A stretch of 64,000 bases of DNA from Erythrobacter neustonensis (GCF_001663175.1 NZ_CP016033.1:868001-932000); one strand, 5' to 3'; shown: positions 50,975 to 60,625, counted from the first letter of the stretch. Notes: generated by a model not told the origin, from the letters alone. A program made the numbers and translations.

Positions 50975-52081
50975 TCAAAATCCGGGCGGGGCCGCAAGGA
51001 TGTGCGCCCGATCTTCGCCCAGCGGCGCGAGGCCTGCAAGAAACTGCCGCGTCGCTGAGGCCCATGAAAAGCCCGCACCATAGGCGCGGCACGCGGCGCG
51101 GTCGCAATAGCGCGCGGCATCGATCGCGCGGGTCAGATCTTCGGACAGCGCGCCCACTTCCTCGGTGACGATATCGCGCGGCCCCGCCACCGGGAACGCG
51201 GCGACCGGCGTCCCGCAGGCCAGCGCCTCAATCATCACCAGCCCGAAGGTATCGGTGCGGCTCGGGAAGACGAAGACATCGGCGTGCGCGTAACATCCCG
51301 CCAGCGCTTCGCCGGTGCGCTTGCCGAGGAACAATGCGTGCGGAAACTGCCGCTCCAGCGCGGCGCGCGCGGGGCCATCCCCCACCACGACCTTGGTCCC
51401 GGGGTAATCACAGGCAAGGAAGGCGGCTATGTTCTTTTCGACCGCGACCCGTCCGACATAGAGCAGGATCGGGCCTGCCAGACCCGCATATTCGGGCGGC
51501 GGCGGCGCGGCGGGCGAAAAGCTCGCCAGATCGACCCCGCGGCTCCAGTGGGCCAGCCGGGTGAGGCCCTGTTCGCGCAGCTGGCTGCGGATCGTTTCGG
51601 TGGCGACCATGACGCTTTGCGCAGGGCGGTGGAACCAGCGGATATAGGGCCAGAACAATGCGGCAGGCAGGCCCGTGCGCTGTGCGACATAATCGGGAAA
51701 CTGCGTGTGATAGGCGGTGGTGAACGGCACCCCCCGACGCAGGCACCAGGCCCTTGCGGCAAGCCCCAGTGGGCCTTCGGTGGCAATATGCACCGCATCG
51801 GGCGCGGCGCGCGCCAATCGGCGTCCGACCGCGCCGGGCAGTGTCAGCGCAAGCCGGATTTCGGGATAGGTCGGCGCAGGCACCGACGGATAGCCTTCGG
51901 GGCTGATCACCGTCACGCGGTGGCCCCACGCGCGCAGCTGGTCGCAGGTCGCAGTCAGCGTGCGAACCACGCCATTGGTCTGCGGGTGCCACGCATCGGT
52001 AACGATCGCGATCGAGGCGGGTTGCGGCAGCACGCCGAGCGGCTCTGCATCGTCGAGGCCGATGACGGACAGGCTGTTCAT
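50975..52081 (-). CDS. Glycosyltransferase family 4 (lipid/mannosyl type)
   Basis: 368 residues, GT-B fold. N-domain IAIVTDAWHPQTNGVVRTLTATCDQLRAWGHRVTVISPEGYPS; C-domain ILLYVGRVAVEKNIAAFLACDYPGTKVVVGDGPARAALERQFPHALFLGKRTGEAL and FPSRTDTFGLVMIEALACGTPVAAFPVAGP with the nucleotide-sugar-binding Glu. Resembles alphaproteobacterial enzymes that glycosylate diacylglycerol or phosphatidylinositol. Coupled by an ATGA overlap to the phosphoesterase gene upstream, a pair often found together. Confidence 0.88.
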   Translation of the reverse strand: MNSLSVIGLDDAEPLGVLPQPASIAIVTDAWHPQTNGVVRTLTATCDQLRAWGHRVTVISPEGYPSVPAPTYPEIRLALTLPGAVGRRLARAAPDAVHIATEGPLGLAARAWCLRRGVPFTTAYHTQFPDYVAQRTGLPAALFWPYIRWFHRPAQSVMVATETIRSQLREQGLTRLAHWSRGVDLASFSPAAPPPPEYAGLAGPILLYVGRVAVEKNIAAFLACDYPGTKVVVGDGPARAALERQFPHALFLGKRTGEALAGCYAHADVFVFPSRTDTFGLVMIEALACGTPVAAFPVAGPRDIVTEEVGALSEDLTRAIDAARYCDRAACRAYGAGFSWASATRQFLAGLAPLGEDRAHILAAPPGF

Positions 52082-52971
52082 GCCGCCGCGCGGGCTTCGC
52101 CGGCTGGCGCCGCATCCGCGATGCGCCGCTGCATTTCCTCGGGCCAGTGGAGGATTTCCATGCGCCCGTCGTGATGTTCGGCCAGCGCATTGCAGCCCTC
52201 GACCCAGTCGCCATCGTTCCAGTATTCGATGGTCCGGCCATTGTGTTCGAAGCTGCGGAATTCGGCGGTGTGGATGTGGCCGCACACCACCCCGTCGACC
52301 CCGCGCTCCCCCGCAGCGCGCGCGACGACTTCCTCGTATCGGCCGATGAACTGCGCGGCGTTCTTGACCTTGTGCTTGGCCGCCTTGCTGAGCGACCAGT
52401 AGGGCAGCCCCAGCCCGCGGCGCACCGCGTTCACCACAAGGTTGAGCCGCATCATCAGGTGGTAGGCATGATCGCCTACGAAGGCGAGCCACCGGTGCGA
52501 CAGCATGACGGCATCGAATTCGTCCCCGTGCAGCACCATCAGCCGGCGCCCGTCGGCGGTGTCGTGGAAGGCCGCGCGGCGAATCTCGATCCCGCCGAAG
52601 TTGAGGCCGGTGAACTGGCGGAACATCTCGTCGTGGTTGCCCGGGATATAGACCACCCGCGTGCCGCGCCGGGCGCGTTTCATGATCCGCCAGACGATGT
52701 CGTTGTGCGCGGCGGGCCAGTAGAACTTCTTCTTCAGCCGCCAACCATCGATGATGTCGCCGACCAGATACATCGTCTCGCTGTCGACATGGTCGAGGAA
52801 GTCGATCAGCAGCTCGGCGTTGCACCCTTTGGTGCCGAGGTGGACATCGCTGATCCAGACAGTGCGATAGCGGCGGCGCGCCGCATCTATGGGTTCGGGG
52901 CGGCGCGAAGGCCTGCGCGGCAGGCGCGCGATCCTGTCGGCCATCGGGTCGCTGCGGTCGGCGCTGGTCAT
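52078..52971 (-). CDS. UDP-2,3-diacylglucosamine diphosphatase-like metallophosphoesterase
   Basis: 297 residues. Calcineurin-like motifs in order: TVWISDVHLGTKG, YLVGDIIDGWRL, VVYIPGNHDEMFRQ, LMVLHGDEFDAV and VVCGHIHTAEFR, with NDGDWVEGCNAL near the end. Similar to LpxH, but most alphaproteobacteria use LpxI for lipid A; with the partner glycosyltransferase, a role in another membrane lipid is as likely. The first 35 residues are basic and unstructured. Confidence 0.88.
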   Translation of the reverse strand: MTSADRSDPMADRIARLPRRPSRRPEPIDAARRRYRTVWISDVHLGTKGCNAELLIDFLDHVDSETMYLVGDIIDGWRLKKKFYWPAAHNDIVWRIMKRARRGTRVVYIPGNHDEMFRQFTGLNFGGIEIRRAAFHDTADGRRLMVLHGDEFDAVMLSHRWLAFVGDHAYHLMMRLNLVVNAVRRGLGLPYWSLSKAAKHKVKNAAQFIGRYEEVVARAAGERGVDGVVCGHIHTAEFRSFEHNGRTIEYWNDGDWVEGCNALAEHHDGRMEILHWPEEMQRRIADAAPAGEARAAA

Positions 52972-53094
52972 CGCAAGGCTCCTGAGCAGGGTCTCTCAGG
53001 CAGCCTGTGGCAGCAGAATGTGACACCAGCGCCGCAAGCCGGTGACGGTTGCGCGACAGTTTCCGGTCAGCGCGGGGTCAGGCCGATGCGCGGC

Positions 53095-54117
53095 CTATCC
53101 ACCGGCCACTTCGAGCACAATCTTGCCGATATGATCGCCCGCTTCCATCCGCGCGTGGGCCGCGGCAGCTTCGGCCAGCGGGAAGGTCTTGTCCATCACC
53201 GGGGCCAGTTCCCCGTCGCAGAACAAGGGCCAGGCGTTGGTGGCGATCTCGTCGGCCAACGCGGCCTTGAAGCTGTCCGATCGCGGGCGCAGCGTCGATC
53301 CGGTCAGCGTCAGGCGGCGCATCATCACCACCGCCATATTGATGTCGGCCTTGGCCCCGCCCAGCACCGCGATCGTCACGTGGCGGCCATCTTCGGCCAT
53401 GCATTTGAGGTTGCGCGCGACATAATCGCCCGACACCATATCGAGCACGATGTCCGCGCCCTTGCCATCGGTGTGCGCCATCACCGCTTCGACGAAATCG
53501 GTGTCGCGGTAGTTGATTGCGAGATCCGCGCCGATCCGGCTGGCGGCGGCGCACTTGGCCGCATCGCCGCAGGTCACGATCACCGTCATGTCGAACGCCT
53601 TGGCGAGCATGATCGCCATTGTCCCGATACCGCTGGTGCCGCCGTGGATCAGCACGGTCTCGCCCTCGCGCGCAAGCCCGCGTTCGAACAGGTTGTGCCA
53701 CACGGTGAACAGCGTTTCGGGCAGCGCGGCGGCATCGGCCAGCATCATGCCTTCGGGCACGGGCAGGCAGTGCTGCCAATGCGCGGCGCAATATTCGGCG
53801 TAGCCCCCGCCCGGCGTCAATGCGGCGACCACCTGCCCCACCATCTCGCGCGGGACTTCGCTGCCGACCGCGACGATCTCGCCCGAAACTTCAAGCCCGA
53901 GCAGCGGCGAGGCCCCCTTAGGCGGCGGATAGGCGCCCGCGCGCTGGAGGCAATCGGGCCGATTGACCCCGGCATAGGCAACGCGAATCAGCACATCGTC
54001 AGGGCGCAGGCGCGGCAGCGGCATCTCCTGCACCTTGAGAACCTCGGGCCCGCCCGGTGCCTCGAACCCGATGGCTTGCATGGTTTGGGGCAAATCGGAC
54101 CCGTTGCTGAACACCAT
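53095..54117 (-). CDS. NAD(P)H:quinone oxidoreductase, zinc-less MDR family
   Basis: 340 residues. Medium-chain reductase: AIGFEAPGGPEVLKVQEMPLPRLRPDDVLIRVAYAGVNRPDCLQRAGAYPPPKGASPLLGLEVSGEIVAVG and the Rossmann loop VLIHGGTSGIGTMAIMLAKAF. No zinc-ligand cysteines, as in QOR/crotonyl-type members. AAGGGG 8 nt upstream supports the ATG at 54117 over two other in-frame ATGs. Divergent from the DUF1192 gene. Confidence 0.9.
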   Translation of the reverse strand: MVFSNGSDLPQTMQAIGFEAPGGPEVLKVQEMPLPRLRPDDVLIRVAYAGVNRPDCLQRAGAYPPPKGASPLLGLEVSGEIVAVGSEVPREMVGQVVAALTPGGGYAEYCAAHWQHCLPVPEGMMLADAAALPETLFTVWHNLFERGLAREGETVLIHGGTSGIGTMAIMLAKAFDMTVIVTCGDAAKCAAASRIGADLAINYRDTDFVEAVMAHTDGKGADIVLDMVSGDYVARNLKCMAEDGRHVTIAVLGGAKADINMAVVMMRRLTLTGSTLRPRSDSFKAALADEIATNAWPLFCDGELAPVMDKTFPLAEAAAAHARMEAGDHIGKIVLEVAGG

Positions 54118-54217
54118 TCCGTCTGCCCCTTGAACCTGCATATTAACCAACTTGGCGCAGCGAATAACCGCGACACCGATTGACAGCAAGCCGCTTGGGG
54201 CGGATGCTGCGACGGCA

Positions 54218-54421
54218 ATGGAAGAACCCGATCGCCCCCGGCCTGTCGGAGACGCCGCGACCCGCCTCGCTACGGAGGATCTCGGCCCCTATTCGCAGGC
54301 AGAACTGGATCACCGGATCGCGCTGCTCGACGCGGAAATCGCGCGGGTCAGGGCGCACCGCGACAAGGCCGCCGCGCACCGCGCCGCGGCCGACGCATTG
54401 TTCGGCAAGCGCGGTGGTTGA
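54218..54421 (+). CDS. DUF1192 family protein
   Basis: 67 residues. Starts MEEPDRPRP and shows LGPYSQAELDHRIALLDAEIARVRAHRDKAAAHRAAADALF, the short coiled-coil motif of DUF1192 in alphaproteobacteria. Function unknown. Transcribed away from the quinone oxidoreductase gene, ahead of clpA. Confidence 0.85.
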   Translation: MEEPDRPRPVGDAATRLATEDLGPYSQAELDHRIALLDAEIARVRAHRDKAAAHRAAADALFGKRGG

Positions 54422-54551
54422 TCCGCGCTGCCCGGCCTTGCGTATCTGACACAGGGGATTCGCAATTCGCGGGTGCTCTCCCATATTGTGAGGAAATGGC
54501 CTGTCTTCGCCCCTTGGCCACGGGCTTCACCCCTGCTGAAAGGCCTCTCCC

Positions 54552-56909
54552 ATGCCCAGCTTCGCCCAGAACCTCGAACGCACGCTGCACAATGCGCTCG
54601 GCAACGCGTCCGAACGGCGGCACGAATATGCCACGCTCGAACATCTGTTGCTGGCGCTGATCGACGATGAGGATGCGGCCGCCGTGATGGCCGCCTGCGG
54701 GGTCGACCTTGCCGAACTGGGCGAGGTGGTGAAGCAGTATCTCGATCAGGAATACCAGTCCCTCAAGACCGAGGACGGCGCCGATCCGCAGCCCACGGCA
54801 GGCTTCCAGCGCGTGATCCAGCGCGCGATCCTGCACGTCCAGTCCTCGGGCAAGGACACCGTCACCGGCGCCAACGTGCTGGTCGCGCTGTTCTCCGAAC
54901 GCGACAGCTACGCGGTCTATTTCCTCCAGCAGCAGGACATGAGCCGGTTGGATGCCGTCAGCTTCATCAGCCACGGGATCGGCAAGGGCGGCCGCCAGGT
55001 CGAACCCAAGTCGCCGCAGGGCACCGACAAGTCCGAAGACACCGCGCAGACCAAGGAGACGGGCGGCGCGAAGAAGGAAACCGCGCTCGACCAGTTCACG
55101 GTAAACCTCAACGCCAAGGCCGAAAACGGCAAGATCGACCCGCTGATCGGCCGCGGGCCGGAGGTCGACCGGACGATCCAGATCCTGTGCCGCCGTTCGA
55201 AGAACAACCCGCTCTATGTCGGCGATCCCGGCGTAGGCAAGACCGCGATTGCCGAGGGCCTGGCGCGCAAGATCATCGAAGGCGACGTGCCCGAAGTGCT
55301 GCGCGAAGCGGTGATCTACTCGCTCGACATGGGCGCGCTGCTCGCCGGCACGCGCTATCGTGGTGATTTCGAGGAACGGCTGAAGCAGGTCGTCACCGAG
55401 CTTGAGGCGATGCCGCATGCGGTCTTGTTCATCGACGAGATCCACACCGTGATCGGCGCGGGCGCGACCAGCGGCGGGGCGATGGATGCCTCGAACCTGT
55501 TGAAGCCGGCCCTGTCGGGCGGGACGATCCGCTGCATCGGTTCGACCACCTACAAGGAATTCCGCAACCACTTCGAAAAGGACCGCGCGCTGCTGCGCCG
55601 GTTCCAGAAGATCGACGTGAACGAGCCCACGATCGAGGACACGGTCAAGATCCTTAAAGGTCTGCGCAGCGCGTTCGAGGATCATCACAAGGTCAAATAC
55701 ACCTCGGATGCAATCAAGACCGCGGTCGAATTGTCGGCGCGTTACATCAACGACCGCAAGCTGCCCGACAAGGCGATCGACGTGATCGACGAAGTCGGCG
55801 CGATGCAGATGCTGGTGCCGCCGAACCGCCGCAAGAAGACGATCACCGCGCGCGAGATCGAACAGGTCATCGCGACGATGGCCCGCATCCCGGCGAAATC
55901 GGTGTCGAAGGACGACAAGAAGGCGCTCGAAAACCTCGAACGCGATCTGAAGCACGTCGTCTTCGGTCAGGACGAGGCGATCAAGCGGCTTTCGACCGCG
56001 ATGAAGCTGGCCCGCGCAGGGCTGCGCGATCCGGACAAGCCGATCGGCAGCTTCCTGTTCTCCGGCCCCACCGGCGTCGGCAAGACCGAGGTCGCGCGCC
56101 AGCTCGCCACCATCATGGGAATCGAACTGAAGCGCTTCGACATGTCTGAATACATGGAGCGTCACTCGGTCAGCCGGCTGATCGGCGCGCCTCCGGGCTA
56201 TGTCGGGTACGATCAGGGCGGCCTGCTGACCGATGCTATCGACCAGAACCCGCATTGCGTGCTGCTGCTCGACGAGATCGAGAAGGCGCACCCCGATCTG
56301 TTCAACATCCTCTTGCAGGTGATGGACAACGGGCGCCTGACCGATCACCACGGCAAGACGGTCGATTTCCGCAATGTGGTGCTGATCATGACCACCAATG
56401 CCGGCGCCTCCGATATGGCGCGTCAGGGCATCGGTTTCGGCGATGTGTCGAAGGCGGATGCGGGCGACGAGGCGGTGAAGAAGATGTTCACCCCCGAATT
56501 CCGCAACCGCCTGGATGCGATCGTGCCCTTCGCCTATCTGGGCAAGAGCATCGTCGCTCGCGTGGTCGACAAGTTCATCCTCCAGCTCGAACTGCAGCTG
56601 GCCGAACAGAACGTCCACATCCAGTTCGACAGCGATGCCCGTGCATGGCTGGGCGACAAGGGTTACGACAAGCTCTACGGTGCGCGTCCGATGGCTCGCC
56701 TGATCCAGGAAAAGATCAAGCAGCCGCTCGCCGAGGAGCTGTTGTTCGGCAAGCTCGCCGAAGGCGGCGAGGTGCATGTCAGCATCAAGGACAACAAGCC
56801 CGCCTTCGAGATGACCCCGGCCCCGCCCAAGGTGAAGCCGGTCAAGAAGACCGCGGCGCGCAAGTCCGATCCCGAAACCAACCCCGCCCCCGAAACCGAC
56901 GAGGGCTGA
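54552..56909 (+). CDS. clpA: ATP-dependent Clp protease ATP-binding subunit ClpA
   Basis: 785 residues. N-domain (QNLERTLHNALGNASERRHEYATLEHLLLALIDDEDA), AAA1 with GDPGVGKTAIAEGLARK and the arginine-finger region, and AAA2 with FSGPTGVGKTEVARQLATIM. Unfoldase for ClpP. A ClpP-binding IGL-like loop is likely in AAA2. The C-terminus has a Lys/Pro-rich tail (KVKPVKKTAARKSDPETNPAPETDE). The adaptor gene clpS, usually just upstream, is absent from this window. Confidence 0.97.
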   Translation: MPSFAQNLERTLHNALGNASERRHEYATLEHLLLALIDDEDAAAVMAACGVDLAELGEVVKQYLDQEYQSLKTEDGADPQPTAGFQRVIQRAILHVQSSGKDTVTGANVLVALFSERDSYAVYFLQQQDMSRLDAVSFISHGIGKGGRQVEPKSPQGTDKSEDTAQTKETGGAKKETALDQFTVNLNAKAENGKIDPLIGRGPEVDRTIQILCRRSKNNPLYVGDPGVGKTAIAEGLARKIIEGDVPEVLREAVIYSLDMGALLAGTRYRGDFEERLKQVVTELEAMPHAVLFIDEIHTVIGAGATSGGAMDASNLLKPALSGGTIRCIGSTTYKEFRNHFEKDRALLRRFQKIDVNEPTIEDTVKILKGLRSAFEDHHKVKYTSDAIKTAVELSARYINDRKLPDKAIDVIDEVGAMQMLVPPNRRKKTITAREIEQVIATMARIPAKSVSKDDKKALENLERDLKHVVFGQDEAIKRLSTAMKLARAGLRDPDKPIGSFLFSGPTGVGKTEVARQLATIMGIELKRFDMSEYMERHSVSRLIGAPPGYVGYDQGGLLTDAIDQNPHCVLLLDEIEKAHPDLFNILLQVMDNGRLTDHHGKTVDFRNVVLIMTTNAGASDMARQGIGFGDVSKADAGDEAVKKMFTPEFRNRLDAIVPFAYLGKSIVARVVDKFILQLELQLAEQNVHIQFDSDARAWLGDKGYDKLYGARPMARLIQEKIKQPLAEELLFGKLAEGGEVHVSIKDNKPAFEMTPAPPKVKPVKKTAARKSDPETNPAPETDEG

Positions 56910-56930
56910 GGCCAAGGCGATAAAACAATT

Positions 56931-56964
56931 GGGTCGCGGGAGAGGAACCTCTTCCGCGCCCTTT
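56931..56964 (+). terminator. Probable terminator after clpA
   Basis: Long imperfect stem: GGG-t-CGCGG-g-AGAGG (56931-56945), AA loop, CCTCT-t-CCGCG-CCC (56948-56961), then TTTCT. The bulge and short T-run make it moderate. Confidence 0.6.
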
Positions 56965-56978
56965 CTGTTAAGCCTTGC

Positions 56979-58013
56979 ATGAGCGCGCCCTTTTCCTGGA
57001 TCAAGCCCGAGCCGTGGGGCATTCACATCGTCCCCGCCGATGCCTGGGTCGATCCCTCGCGCCCGGTGCCGCGCGCGCTGGTGACGCACGGCCACGCCGA
57101 TCACGCGCGCGGCGGGCATGGCGAAACCATCGCCACCCCGGAGACGCTGGCGATCATGGAGCTGCGCTATCGCACGGGCGCTTCGGATGCTTCCGGAACC
57201 GTTCTGCACAAGGCCACCCCGGTCGAATATGGCGAGACGATCCGCCTGCCCGGCAATGTCGATGCGACCTATATTCCCGCGGGCCATGTGCTCGGCTCTG
57301 CGCAGATCCTGCTGGAACACGCGGGCGAGCGGGTCGTCATCACCGGCGATTACAAACGTGCGCCCGATCCCACCTGCGCGGCGTTTCAGGTGACCCCCTG
57401 CGATATCTTTATCACCGAGGCGACCTTCGGGCTGCCGGTCTTCACCCATCCCCCGATCGGCGAGGAAATCGGCAAGCTGATCGAGGCACGGCGCGACAAT
57501 CCCGATTCGGCGGTGATCGTGGGCGCCTATGCGCTGGGCAAGGCGCAGCGGGTGATCGCGGAACTGCGCGCTGCAGGCCACCACGACACGATCTGGCTGC
57601 ACGGCGCGATGGAAGGGATGTGCCGGCTTTACGAAGACCACGGCATACCGCTGGGCGATCTCAAGCTCGTCAGCGATGCGCCTTCGAAGGATGCGATGCG
57701 CGGGCATATCATCGTTGCCCCGCCCTCGGCGCTCAACGACCGCTGGAGCCGCCGGATGCCCGAGCCCATCACTGCGATGGCGAGCGGGTGGATGCGCGTG
57801 CGCGGGCGGGCGCGCCAGCGCGGGGTCGAACTGCCGCTGATCATCTCGGATCACGCCGACTGGGGCGAACTCACCCGCACGATTGGCGAGGTGAACCCGC
57901 AGGAAACGTGGATCACCCACGGCCGCGAGGAAGCGCTGCTGCGCTGGTGCGCGCTGTCGCAGCGCCGCGCGCGCGCGCTAGCCCTGGTAGGCTACGAGGA
58001 CGAGGATGACTGA
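56979..58013 (+). CDS. Ligase-associated DNA exonuclease (metallo-beta-lactamase fold)
   Basis: 344 residues. LVTHGHADHARGGHGETIATPETLAIM (HxHxDH zinc site), YIPAGHVLGSAQILLEHAGERVVITGDYKRAPDPTCAAFQVTPCDIFITEATFGLPVF and WLHGAMEGMCRLYEDHGI belong to the RNase-Z/beta-CASP-like exonuclease group that travels with ATP-dependent DNA ligases. The partner ligase is 438 bp downstream, with a small reverse gene between them. Proposed role: repair of DNA ends or crosslinks. Confidence 0.9.
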   Translation: MSAPFSWIKPEPWGIHIVPADAWVDPSRPVPRALVTHGHADHARGGHGETIATPETLAIMELRYRTGASDASGTVLHKATPVEYGETIRLPGNVDATYIPAGHVLGSAQILLEHAGERVVITGDYKRAPDPTCAAFQVTPCDIFITEATFGLPVFTHPPIGEEIGKLIEARRDNPDSAVIVGAYALGKAQRVIAELRAAGHHDTIWLHGAMEGMCRLYEDHGIPLGDLKLVSDAPSKDAMRGHIIVAPPSALNDRWSRRMPEPITAMASGWMRVRGRARQRGVELPLIISDHADWGELTRTIGEVNPQETWITHGREEALLRWCALSQRRARALALVGYEDEDD

Positions 58014-58041
58014 CATCCCCGCCCCCGCATATCGGCAAGGC

Positions 58042-58353
58042 TTACTTGATCGCGGCCAGATCGGCGCCGATCTTGGCGAGCAGGTCGTCGGTGATCATCC
58101 CCTGCGAATAGGGCGCAAGGACCTTGAGGCTCATGCCCTTGAATTGTTCGAACGCCGGGTGCTGGTCGATGCCGGGCAGGTGCTTGTCGAGCACCGCCTT
58201 GGCACGTGCATCGGCAACCAGCGCGGCGATCGGGGTGTCGATCGACAGCGTGGCAGCGGGCGCCGCGGCGGGCGCTTCCTGCGCGCTGGCAGCGACCGGC
58301 GCGGTGGCGGCAGCAAGGGCAAGACCAAGGGCAGCAAAGGGCGCAAGCTTCAT
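58042..58353 (-). CDS. Small secreted protein of unknown function
   Basis: 103 residues. A clear signal peptide MKLAPFAALGLALAAATAPVAASAQEAP, then LSIDTPIAALVADARAKAVLDKHLPGIDQHPAFEQFKGMSLKVLAPYSQGMITDDLLAKIGADLAAIK, a compact helical bundle. The IDQHPAFEQFKGMSL segment recurs in small exported alphaproteobacterial proteins, as far as I recall. It is antisense to and between the exonuclease and ligase genes. Confidence 0.72.
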   Translation of the reverse strand: MKLAPFAALGLALAAATAPVAASAQEAPAAAPAATLSIDTPIAALVADARAKAVLDKHLPGIDQHPAFEQFKGMSLKVLAPYSQGMITDDLLAKIGADLAAIK

Positions 58354-58451
58354 GGAACGGTATCCTCATCGCAAAATGGACTGACACGCATGTCAGCAAG
58401 CGCGTGTAACGCTTTCGCATGTAAGCGCAATGAACAGATGGGGCCGCGCTG

Positions 58452-60065
58452 ATGGAGGAATTTGCCGCCCTGCTCGACGCGCTGGTCTATACCACCAGCC
58501 GCAACCGCAAACTGGCGCTGATCGCGGCATACCTGCGCGAAGCGCCCGATCCCGATCGCGGCTGGGCCTTGGCCGCGCTGACCGACGGGCTCGATTTTCC
58601 CTCGGTGAAATCCTCGACCGTGCGCAATCTGATGATGGAGCGGGTCGACCCGGTGCTGTGGACGCTGAGCCGCGATTTCGTCGGCGACACGGCGGAAACC
58701 GCCAGCCTGCTGTGGCCCGAGCCCGAAGGTGCCGCGCCGCAGCCCGCGCTCTCGCTCACCGAAATGGTCGAGCGCCTTTCCGCGCTGACCCGCGCTACCG
58801 CCCCGCGCGAATTGCCCGCCTTGTTCGACCGCACCGATGCCAAGGGCCGCTATGCACTGATCAAGCTGGCGACCGGGGGGATGCGCGTGGGCGTGTCAGC
58901 GCGGCTGGCCAAGGTTGCTTTTGCGCAGGCCTTCGATGTCGCGGTCGAGGAGGTCGAGGAATACTGGCACGCCCTGACCCCGCCTTTTGCCGAACTCTTC
59001 GCCTGGGGTGCAGACGGCGGCCCCGCCCCCGACCTTGCCAACGCGCCGCATTTCCGCCCCTTCATGCTCGCCCACCCGCTCGAAGACGGAGTGGTCGATC
59101 TCAAGGACTATGCCGCCGAATGGAAATGGGACGGCATCCGCGTGCAGCTGGTGCGCGCGGGCGGGGAAACGCGGGTCTATTCGCGTTCGGGCGACGATAT
59201 TTCGGCGACCTTCCCCGAACTGCTCGATGTGCTGCCGATGGACGCGGTGCTCGACGGCGAATTGCTGGTCCGCGCGCACACGCAACTGGGCCGCGCGCAG
59301 GGCGGCGAGACGGGCGGCGCGGCGAGCTTCAATGCGCTTCAGCAAAGGCTGGGGCGCAAGACCGTGTCGAAGGCGATGCTGCGCGATTACCCGGCCTTCG
59401 TGCGGCTCTACGATGTGCTGCTGCTCGATGGGACCGACTGGCGCGAACAGCCATGGAAGTCGCGCCGCGCGACTTTGGAAAGCCTGATGGCGCGGCTGCC
59501 CGACAGCCATTTCGATCTGTCCCAGCTGGTCGTGGCCGAGGATTTTGCCGCACTCGCCCGCGTGCGCGATACCGCGCGCGACGAGGCGATCGAGGGGCTG
59601 ATGCTCAAGCACCGCGAGAGCCCTTACGTGGCGGGGCGCAAGGTCGCGCTGTGGTACAAGTGGAAACGCGATCCGCTGCTGATCGACTGCGTGATGATGT
59701 ATGCCCAGCGCGGCAGCGGCAAGCGGTCAAGTTTCTATTCCGATTACACCTTCGGCTGCTGGAACGGCGATCCCGATGCGGGCGCCGAACTGCTGCCCGT
59801 CGGCAAGGCCTATTCGGGCTTCACCGACGAGGAGTTGAAGAAGCTCGACCGGTTCGTGCGCCAGAACACCTTGAACCGTTTCGGTCCGGTGCGCGAAGTG
59901 AAGCGCGAACTGGTGTTCGAAGTCGCCTTCGACAGCGTCCACACCTCCAAACGCCACAAATCGGGCGTGGCGATGCGGTTCCCGCGGATCCACCGCATCC
60001 GCTGGGACAAGCCCGCGCACGAAGCGGACCGGCTCGACAGCCTCAAGGAATTGATAAAGGACTGA
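58452..60065 (+). CDS. ATP-dependent DNA ligase (cisplatin-damage-response type)
   Basis: 537 residues. The nucleotidyl lysine is in AEYAAEWKWDGIRVQLVRAGG-type EWKWDGIR (about residue 223); the N-terminal domain FAALLDALVYTTSRNRKLALIAAYL is typical of the bacterial LigC/'PP_1105'-type family. Motifs DAVLDGELLVRA, EGLMLKHRESPYVAGRKVALWYKWKRDP (motif IV-V) are visible. Works with the upstream exonuclease; helicase and phosphoesterase partners that complete this cluster elsewhere are not here. Confidence 0.93.
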   Translation: MEEFAALLDALVYTTSRNRKLALIAAYLREAPDPDRGWALAALTDGLDFPSVKSSTVRNLMMERVDPVLWTLSRDFVGDTAETASLLWPEPEGAAPQPALSLTEMVERLSALTRATAPRELPALFDRTDAKGRYALIKLATGGMRVGVSARLAKVAFAQAFDVAVEEVEEYWHALTPPFAELFAWGADGGPAPDLANAPHFRPFMLAHPLEDGVVDLKDYAAEWKWDGIRVQLVRAGGETRVYSRSGDDISATFPELLDVLPMDAVLDGELLVRAHTQLGRAQGGETGGAASFNALQQRLGRKTVSKAMLRDYPAFVRLYDVLLLDGTDWREQPWKSRRATLESLMARLPDSHFDLSQLVVAEDFAALARVRDTARDEAIEGLMLKHRESPYVAGRKVALWYKWKRDPLLIDCVMMYAQRGSGKRSSFYSDYTFGCWNGDPDAGAELLPVGKAYSGFTDEELKKLDRFVRQNTLNRFGPVREVKRELVFEVAFDSVHTSKRHKSGVAMRFPRIHRIRWDKPAHEADRLDSLKELIKD

Positions 60066-60106
60066 ACGCGGCCTACCCCTTCGCGAAACAAGCGGAGAGA
60101 TACGCC

Positions 60107-60625
60107 ATGTCTTATGCCACCGCCGCGCTTGCGACCTATGCCAATGCACTCGCAACGCTCGATACGCTGGTCACCAAGGCCGAGAATCACGAAAAAGGTG
60201 AAGCGCTGCTCGCCGCACGGCTTGCCGAGGATATGTTCCCGCTATCCACGCAGATCCGCTTCACGCTCGATCAGGTGCTGACCGCGCTGAAACGGCTGGG
60301 CGAAGACGGCGCAGCAACGGACGACAGCGAGATCACCAGCTTTGCCCAGGCGCACGAACGCATCGCCGCGGTGCGCGCCGCGGTTGCGGCGACCGATCCG
60401 GAAAGCTGGCCCGCAAGCGGCGAGACGGTTGAATTCACGCTGCCCAACGGCATGGCCTTCGCGATGCAGGCGCACGAATATTGCCGCGACTGGGCGATCC
60501 CGCAGGTCTATTTCCACCTGATGGCGGCTTATGCGATCCTGCGGGCCGAAGGGGTGGCGATCGGCAAGATCGATTATGTCGGCCATATGCTGCGCTATCT
60601 CAAACAGCCGGCGCCGGCGGCCTGA
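60107..60625 (+). CDS. DUF1993 family protein
   Basis: 172 residues. MSYATAALATYANALATLDTLVTKAENHEKGEALLAARLAEDMFPLSTQIRFTLDQVLTALKRLGED and NGMAFAMQAHEYCRDWAIPQVYFHLMAAYAILRAEGVAIGKIDYVGHM mark a DinB-like four-helix bundle of the DUF1993 family. His/Cys/Asp residues of a possible metal site are present (AHE, YCRDW). Function unknown. GGAGAGA precedes the ATG. Confidence 0.85.
   Translation: MSYATAALATYANALATLDTLVTKAENHEKGEALLAARLAEDMFPLSTQIRFTLDQVLTALKRLGEDGAATDDSEITSFAQAHERIAAVRAAVAATDPESWPASGETVEFTLPNGMAFAMQAHEYCRDWAIPQVYFHLMAAYAILRAEGVAIGKIDYVGHMLRYLKQPAPAA

Noticed and set aside
50975..53026. A 683-codon minus-strand frame spanning the GT4 and phosphoesterase genes
   Set aside because: Only the part from 52081 matches a protein family; the upstream part is a wrong-frame reading of the phosphoesterase gene, which has its own ATGA-coupled frame.
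58430..60625. A 731-codon plus-strand frame covering the DNA ligase and the DUF1993 gene
   Set aside because: The first 550 codons are an Arg/Ala/Gly-rich wrong-frame reading of the ligase; the real DUF1993 gene starts at 60107 with its own ribosome binding site.
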